From Zygnema cylindricum (taxonomy: Eukaryota; Streptophyta; Zygnematophyceae; Zygnematales; Zygnemataceae), in NCBI GenBank assembly GCA_037447655.1, contig JBBHKE010000771.1, positions 178,900 to 242,899 on the forward strand: 64,000 bases of DNA, read 5' to 3'. This document shows positions 34,516 through 42,900 of this stretch, piece by piece. The position numbers were made by a program, and so were the translations under genes. The notes below the pieces were generated by a model. It was not told where the DNA came from. It did not search any database and was given only the letters and a program-made list of their open reading frames with translations. Each line of letters starts with the position of its first letter. Within the stretch, counting starts at the first letter, position 1.

Positions 34516-34981
34516 AGTTACATTATAATAAATCATGTAATATTTTATATTTCGATATTTGATATTAGCTTTGTCATCGACATGTCAAACTGTTCAAGTT
34601 CAACTTTGTTCTCACTCTCACATGTTCCAATTGTTATTTTAATTTGGTGTTGACTTTTCGAATAGTTTTAAATAGTGTAGGATTGAGTAAGTAGATAAGT
34701 AGTAACATAACATACCTTTCATGAACCAAAAGGATATGGTGCAATGTATAGAGTCACAAAACAACGTAAAAGAAACCGGATACAGTTTTTTATCGGCGAT
34801 ATTTCTAAAAACAAGCTAACTCCCATATTGACAAAGATCGAGATTTCCCTCCATATGGAAAATGGAGAACCGAGGATTCCGATTCGATATGCATCACTAG
34901 GTTAGAGGCTTTTGTAGTGTCCCTTTTGACCCATGGAAGGAGAGAACTTGCCCCTTCAATGATTGGAACTACGGAGGACAC
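34516..34981. other. unassigned DNA
   Basis: AT-rich; no gene, element end or repeat recognised. Confidence 0.45.
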
Positions 34982-35193
34982 TACACCGCTCATCGTTGTT
35001 AGATTTAGAGTTTTTTTAGCCACTTAAAGCTTATTTTCTTCGTGCACACTTGTTGGATTGTCAATCGGAGACCACCAATGGGAAGGTGTGAATTTTGTCT
35101 TCCAATCGCAACCTCGGATTGACAATCTGACAGGTGTGCACGAAGAAAAATGTTTGCGAAAATAACTTTAACAAAAATAACGATGAGCAGTGT
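34982..35193. mobile_element. MITE, CACCG family, copy 2
   Basis: Left end TACACCGCTCATCGTTGTTAG and right end CGATGAGCAGTGTA are inverted repeats; the interior matches the 33474 copy (CACTTAAAGCTTATTTTCTTC and its complement). Confidence 0.75.
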
Positions 35194-36630
35194 ACCTACG
35201 GTGGCACCGCGGTAAGAGTGGTTCTTATAGAGTGCTGGCGCTAATAATTTACCGACTTCAATGGCGATGGACGGCCATATCTATTATAGACGCCAAGGAA
35301 TCCAATTATTCAACTGTAATTCAAGTATTTAGATAAAGTTTATAGAGGTAACGGCAATATCTAAAATTACTGTGCTATGACAGACCTTTTTGCTACGCTA
35401 AATTGGGTATGCTCCCATGGTATGTTAAAAGATTTATATTGCAAAACTATGGCTTTCATTGGGAAAGTTTTAGGGCAAGACTGAACTAATGCGTTTGAGT
35501 GCGCATTTTAAATGAATATGTACGATATAGGCAAAGTGCGACTTAGTAGTTTGTTTAAAATGAACGATATGGCAATTCGATCTGATTGATATGGTTGTGT
35601 CATCCAATCATATATTTTTGAATTTTCACCTATCTTCATTGAATCCATTTGAACTTCAATGGACTTTAGGCTTTCATCGAGACCGGGTAAATATGGACCA
35701 TGACAACTTACAGCATTTCTACTCCGTTTCAGAAATCTTGCTTTATTGAATAAATTCCTGCTCGGCTAAGCGCAATTCCGATAATTAATAAAAAAAAGAC
35801 TTGTGGCTGAGAGAAGTAGAGTCATCGTGTCTTCAAGTTACCAAGAATACTGTAGATGTTTATGATCGACATTGTCCCAACCATGGTTGTAATTTGCTTA
35901 TTTAAAGGTGAACATCAGCAACATTTGTGGAAATCATTGTGACCCAACAATTCTTAAAAATGAAAATACCTCAGATCCTTTCGTTGCTGAATTTACTGCA
36001 ACATCTGATGAAGTAGCACTCTGTCGGTTTTGTCTTTATGCTCATCTTTTGTCATCTTTTGTCATAGCCCTTGACGATTTACTCCTCAAAATTAAAAACT
36101 CATCCATTTCTAATATCAAAAGATTGGGCATGCTATGATCGACACCTCGGTTTTTGGTCCAGAATGAACCAGTAGAAAGATATTACTGTCAAATATAAAG
36201 GTTTCCATTTCATCACAGTGAGCAGAGTGAAAACCTGAAAAACAAACAAATATTGCATAGGATAGGAGACAGGAATGATTTCACATGAAAACCATAACAA
36301 AATATAAAAATCTTAAAGCTCGAAACAAATTAGGACGCTAAGTGTTGAAGAATGAAGACCTCAAACTAAACAACTGGGAAAAAAAGGGATGTAGGAAACT
36401 ACTAAACTAAATATATAACCGAAAAAATTAGAAAAAAAAAAAAAACTCCAAACAATGCAACATAGAAACATCTATATGCTCCACCCTGTCCTGTGCATCA
36501 CCTTTAACTTACTCTAGAAGTCCATATACACAAAACTACCATCTAAGAACCGACAGAAAAAAAGTAAACCAGTTAAACTAAACGGAGTAATATACACCAT
36601 GAAATGCTCTACAAGCCCATACTCACAAAA
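35194..36630. other. unassigned DNA downstream of the macroglobulin gene
   Basis: Short frames such as 35908-36138 plus have no recognisable domain. The 3' untranslated region of the macroglobulin gene probably lies in its right part, but I cannot place its end. Confidence 0.45.
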
Positions 36631-36933
36631 CTACCGCCTAAGCACTGACGACAAAAAAGTATACCAGTTTCGCTCCAACGGAAGAGGGCCAGCAACATTC
36701 ACTGAAACGGAGTCAGTGGCCTCCAGCGGAATCGAACGAGGCATTCCATGTCCTGCGATGGAGCAGTGCAAGGGGGCCGACCAATGACGTGATTTCGGCG
36801 AATAGTATTCATACGCGCGTGACGCCTGTCCCGTGAATCGCCCGGGAACTGCTGCCTCCGCCTGGAGGCGAAGTTGCAAGCTGCCACGTGGCGCCATCGT
36901 GCGCCAGTAGAGCACTACCTCTCGGCCTCGGAC
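36631..36933 (-). CDS. macroglobulin gene exon 13 (terminal)
   Basis: The exon starts after a CACACAG acceptor and ends at TAG 36631-36633 (100 codons). It encodes GREVVLYWRTMAP, then RAYEYYSPKSRHW, the final strands of the receptor-binding-like macroglobulin domain. The last 40 residues have no family counterpart that I recognise. Confidence 0.8.
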   Translation of the reverse strand, partial: VRGREVVLYWRTMAPRGSLQLRLQAEAAVPGRFTGQASRAYEYYSPKSRHWSAPLHCSIAGHGMPRSIPLEATDSVSVNVAGPLPLERNWYTFLSSVLRR

Positions 36934-39900
36934 CTGTGTGAAAAAGACAAAAAAGTTGATGAAGTCGAACTCACAGTGAACAAATGGACTAGGTATGAAA
37001 TTTTGCTGTAGGTCAAATTCTGGAAACCAGCGACTAGATTGTTCTCCCGTTGTCCTCGCTGTTTGAGGATACATCCGCATAATACAGAATGCCTGTGTTG
37101 CGAGTTTTTACAATATATAATCATCAAGGACTCAACGGTGAGTTTGTACCTCATAGAAAGGCAGTACACCTGAGGTAACGAGATCTTTGAGATGGTCATG
37201 GCGGATTTCCAAGCCTCCCGGGAGTCCGATAATGGCTACCACCTGCTCCCTCTCCCTCACCCTCTCCCACCCACCAACCAGTTCATCTCCGTCCCTCCCC
37301 GTTAAAAAGTCTATCATTGGGCGGCTCGTCATGAACCAGGGAATAAATTACAAGAGCAGTTTTATTCCTATGAAATGTCAGCATCCAGCGATAGGAATCA
37401 TGTCAAAAGAAAAGATAAAAGGGGGCAGGGGCAGGGGGAGGGGAGTGAGAGAGAGAGCGAGAGGGAGAGGAAGGGGGAGAGGGAGGGGGAGGGGGAGGGA
37501 GAGGGAGAGGGTGAGGGAGAGGGAGAGGGTGAGGAGAGGGAGAGGGAGCAAGAGGGGAGAGGGAGGGAGAGGAGGGAGGAAAGGAGTAAGAGGAAGAGAG
37601 GAAGAGAGGTGGAGAGGAGCGAGAGGGAATAAGATAAAGCTCAAACCATGAAGAGAGGGCGGTCTAATTTGTTGGAGAGTCTGATGCTGATGTCAGCAAG
37701 GTCTCCTTCTGCGAGATCCGTGTTCGTGAGTTCCGTTGTGAGGTGCGCTGCAGAGTCGGGAGATGACATCAGCTGGATCGCGCGATAGCGGATCTGAAAC
37801 CGAAAAAAAGATAGTCTAGTCAACATTGTGCCTCTGAAAATTTTAGTGGATGTACAAAAATGAACTGACTTGTGAGGTAACGTTGGTTAATATGTGTTTT
37901 CAAGTATGGTTATTTACAGTAAAATCCAAAGTGGATGTTCCGAAAGCTACGAGGGTGCTTGCATCTACATAATACAATGCTTTGACATTTACTCGAGATA
38001 GAAAAACAAAAACATACGAATTATCCTAAAGAAAAGAAGCCAAGATGACTGACTATGTGGTACATAATCGCACAGTACACAACCTAACTATTTTTCTCAC
38101 AGAAACACACACAACCTAGTTTTTTCTTGAGGGATGTAGTTTTTCTGATTTCCATCAACCTGATAGTGAATTGATCTTGTCCACAAAAAGCCAATACCAG
38201 ACATAGGATTGTCCAGTGTCCAGTCGAGATTTTAGCTAGCATCGGATGCCTCATGTCTAATCTTCAATTTCCAATTTTCAATGTGTAATTTCCATCAAAT
38301 CTCGACCGCATCCTTCCACCCAACCACTTCATTCACTCAAAAATTGGCAAACGGCGACATGAGCTGAAACCTCATAAGATCCACCCAAGCTCCAATGTCC
38401 TGTTCATTCCATTCCTCACCAATTTGTATGACTGAAACTGCAGCACTGACCTGTACCGTATAGGGCATAGAGAAGCCTCCTTCCATTCTCACTCCCATCC
38501 TGTGCCTCTTCCCCGCCTGCAAATTTCCTGCCCTGCTTTCTGGAAGCTGGAGAACCAATGGAACTCCTGACCGACCTTTGATTTCCACTGATGCAACTTT
38601 ATCGCAATCCACCAACAACGAAGCAGTGCCATTGGGAGCCGTTGTATCGCGAAACTTGTCATTGTAAGCAAGAAGAGCCTACATCATCACGTTGCCGTCC
38701 ACCATTACTAGTGAGGGTTGTGTTCGCAAGTTTGTGTTGAGATAGTGATTACTGGTCAAACTTTCCCAGATTTGGTGCATAAAAACGAAATTTCCTAGAC
38801 TTTGCTCAAAGATAACATAAACCACATTAATGCCGTTGTTTGGTGCAATGTGCCAGAACCTGGAGTCCGTTGGAAAAAAAACTGGAAGTCGACAAGGGTT
38901 CAAAAGCATACCTTGAGAGCAAGCACAGTGGCCTGAGTGGAGTCATAGGAGCCCCCCTGGCATTGGGAGAAAATCCAGCTGACGGCTGTCTCTCCCACCT
39001 CCTTAAAATGCTCCCACTCCTCCAGCCACGTCAGCAGAGCCAGACTGGTGGTCTCTACAAGCAGCGCCTCCCCTGTGGACCGTGTGATTGACGTAACGGA
39101 TCCGTGCACAGAACCGTCCGCCCGTTGCGCCAAGCGGAGAGCGTCAGCCAACGGCTTCGCTTTTTCTTTCTGCCCGCTGCGGTACAGAGATATGGCAGCC
39201 AGAGCTTGAAGGTAGGGATCCTTGCCAGCCACTGCTGTTTCCCGCACATTCTCGAGCTGGAGTGCAATGTCCTGCAAGACAGGAGGAGAATGATGAAAGG
39301 AGGAGAAAGGAAAACCAGATATTGAGGATTTATTTTATGGCCAACAGTATCTTTAGCCAGTAAGAATGCACAGAAGTAAAAGGACACACAGTCGAAGACA
39401 TTTATTTTTTCTGCAGACGGTTGGCGCGTGGACAAGCTCGCCTAACATACGTACAAAACTACCCCTGACCAAGAATGGAGATAAGGGATAATGATATGAT
39501 CAACGCTAAATCGAGAGTGCGCAAAAACCGAAATCTCTCTATGCGGAAGATTGATAAAATCACAAAAAAAGATTACAAAACCAAACTTAGGTACACTACA
39601 ACATTTTGTATGATACCAAACCAAACTAAACCAACAATGAACAACTTAGACGAAACTCTCACAATGTCAAACCAACAGATATTTGCACACCTGCGTGTAT
39701 CCTGCGGACGCCAGGGCCCACACAATATAGGCCAATGTGACAGTTTCTGGCGCCCCTGACAATCCATCCGAGTGAGCTTCCTCGAGGCGGAAGGAGCGTC
39801 TCGAATCGTCACGTTGCGCCGCCAGCCATGCAGCCACGCGCTGGAGAAGGGGCTGTGGGGCCAAACAGAGGGAGGGAGAAACTTAATCCAAGTGAAAATG

Positions 39901-42900
39901 AAGCACAGATCTATTTCGCTAAATGAAGAGTAGTACTCCTAGAGGTCAGCTAATATTATAATGAAACTCAAAGTAGAACTGAGACATTTTCGTCTCCTTC
40001 AACCTTCACCCAAGACAGAAAAGAGGGAGGAGAAAAGTAAGGGGTAAAGCACCTTAGGAACCGGGTAAACTTTTGCCAAATCTGTAAATTCCATGAGAGC
40101 ATATGCCGTAAGTGCTTCGCTGGCTGGGGATTGCCCAAACCACTCAAAGCCGCCGCTTCCTCCAATCTCAAAAGTTTGCAGTCGAGCGAAGCCCTCCTTC
40201 AACATCTTTGTGGAGCGATTCACTGTCTCCGAACTGGTCTTGTGGGTCTTGAAGTACAACTGTGCCTGCATTTCCGACAACACGAGTCACGCACTGATGG
40301 ACATGCATACATATGTTATATATACACGTGTGTAACACACATGTGCATGTGTGTGTTTCCATACATATGATGCCATTCCAGAGTAAATTCAAGCGTACGT
40401 CTTTGAAAACAAAACGGCTCTGCTTTTAATGATGTTAATTAAGCAGAACTGTACAGTGTTGTGCACACCAGCAATTTACCCTGACTGCTGTTAAGAGTTG
40501 GAGGACACACCATGATGTTGGGATAGACCGTTGCACTGGTTTGCTCGAAGCATCCGTGAGGCTCTTGAATGAGGGCCTCTATAGCGTGTGATAAGCTAGC
40601 GAGGGGACTGGGGTAGAGGACCACGGCCATGGATAGAGATCCATTCTGCCCAACCTCACCAGCAATTGCACCAACCATGGATAAAGCTACAGCAGAGATA
40701 AAAGTCAGGCCACAAAAACGTTTCTTTAACACTAGAGCGGCAATGTGCCAATTCTGGAGAAAAACCCATGAAGGGTTGTTTATCGGCTATAATCCTAGAT
40801 TAAATTAGAATGCTTGTTACGAGATTTTGTTTTCCTTGTTATGGAATTAATAGATTCCCAAATAGGCGGGGATATTCTTTTTGATGTAACTGCTGTGATC
40901 AACAGCGAACAACATTCTTTTGTCGGAATTCCTGCATACTTTGGCAAACATCTTACATTTGAAGGCCAAGCTTGGTCAAACAAAACCAAACATCCTATAT
41001 CGATTTAATTGGAAAACTGACAACAAACCAATTTGAGGAATTATGGTATAGGGATGACCTGCTATACTGACAACGAATTCATTGCAACAACCTATAATTT
41101 CAATCGGATGCATATTTATGGTACCGACACAAATTGCATTCGTTGCAAGTACGCTGATTGGGTACCTCGACAAGCTCTACTTACATACAAAATATCGATT
41201 TTAAATTTCGAGTATTGTTAAGAGATGAAATCTCCTGCTACAGTTTTCTTGGGAAATTTAGAGTTACAAATAAATCTAAATTAAGTGTGAATTGTACGTA
41301 TAAAAAATGTTTTGTAAAACATGAGCACGAAAAACACATTTGTATACCGCAAACTGCACAGAAAGACTATGCTAGTGATACGTTTTACATGACAATACTT
41401 CTACATCCATTCTCACTTTTTTGAAAACAAGTTGAATTTGTTCAAGGGTAGGCAATCTCGGTCTAAGCAGAAAATTTTGACTGAACTGCAAGCACATGAC
41501 TAAGTTTCACATTTCCCGAACATGGATCCTGGACAAATGAACGATTCAGTTCTTTATTTCCTTTATCGAGATGGACTTGAGAAGAATTTAAAAAAAAGTT
41601 CCACATTTCCCTTACCACCATGGATTCTGAAAGAATAAAATCCCTTCCACTTGCCACCTGATTCGCTTCAATGCTCCCTCCAAATGAAATTTCCCCTGGA
41701 AAACCTTCAGGCGACACCAGGACTGGGCGAATAACAGCATCCCGCAAGGGAGGGAGGTTCGGGAGTACGAGACCCTGTTCTCCTTCTTCAAAGGATCCTT
41801 CTATGTCCACAGCGATCTGCCCAAAATTTGTAACATTGCCTTCCGAGACAAGAACATCCCCGTTGGTTATTTCCGGTCGCGATTTAGCTATCAGACTGAC
41901 AAAATGTCGAATTTGCATGTTTGCTTGCACAGCCTTTGGTGTCCCCTCACCAGCATCTACCCCAACATTCTGCAATGCTCCTTGTACGGAATAATTGAGG
42001 CGAATACGCAAATTCTCGGAAACGCTGTTCGCGATGCTAATAGGAAGGTCCACCATGTCGCCAGCTGTCAGCTCCAGAGGAGCCTTTACCTCCACTGTCA
42101 ATGGTTTTCCCGAGGTGATGATGTGTTCCGAACTCGACCCAAAGGCCAAAGGCCATGGCTTGTCTCCACTGGAGGCTTTTGTGCGAGACACTAAGTGGGC
42201 ATCGGCTCGTGCCCCAAAAGACGTGATAGAGTCGCTCAAGTCGAACTCGGCGCGAGCGATCTGAGCCAACAGAGAATGAGTGAACAAGGGGAGTTTTATT
42301 TTTAAGAAAGCACTCAAAGTTTTGGAGAGAGGGTTGTGCCCATGGGAAAAATTGTCAGCAAAACAAAGTGAAAGAAATGTGGGCAAATGAAGTAGAAAGA
42401 TTGACGAATTTCACGGTACAGTGAGGAATAAGTGTGGATAGGACAGAAGAAAGAATGAAGCGTGTTGCAAGAGATAAAGGCAGAAAGGTGGTCTACACAC
42501 CCCTTGCTTGTCCGTGACAAGAGCCGCAGCCCAAAAGACGGTGTCTTTGAAGTCTTGTCGGACATCCTTCCCACGGTTCTCAACTTTTCTATAAGCATAT
42601 ACACGGTCGTATGTTATTTGATAACCTGGAGGGCCGTGAAGATCGTCCTCAGCAAAATCCAAGTCCTCAGACATTTCCGTGATTTTTTTGTATTCCTGAA
42701 TGCCTTCCGGCATGCCTGGGCCAGGAAGTACTTGAGCATCAGAATCAAAAAACTCCTCAGGAACTGTTCCAGCGGACTGACGCGCTGTTCTCCGCCCGTC
42801 CATGTCGTCCACCTTGGGAAAATTTCTTTCCCCGTTTTCTTGTTGATCATCGGCGAAATAAACCATTCCCGTGATTTTGTTGCGTTCCTCATTGCCTTCT

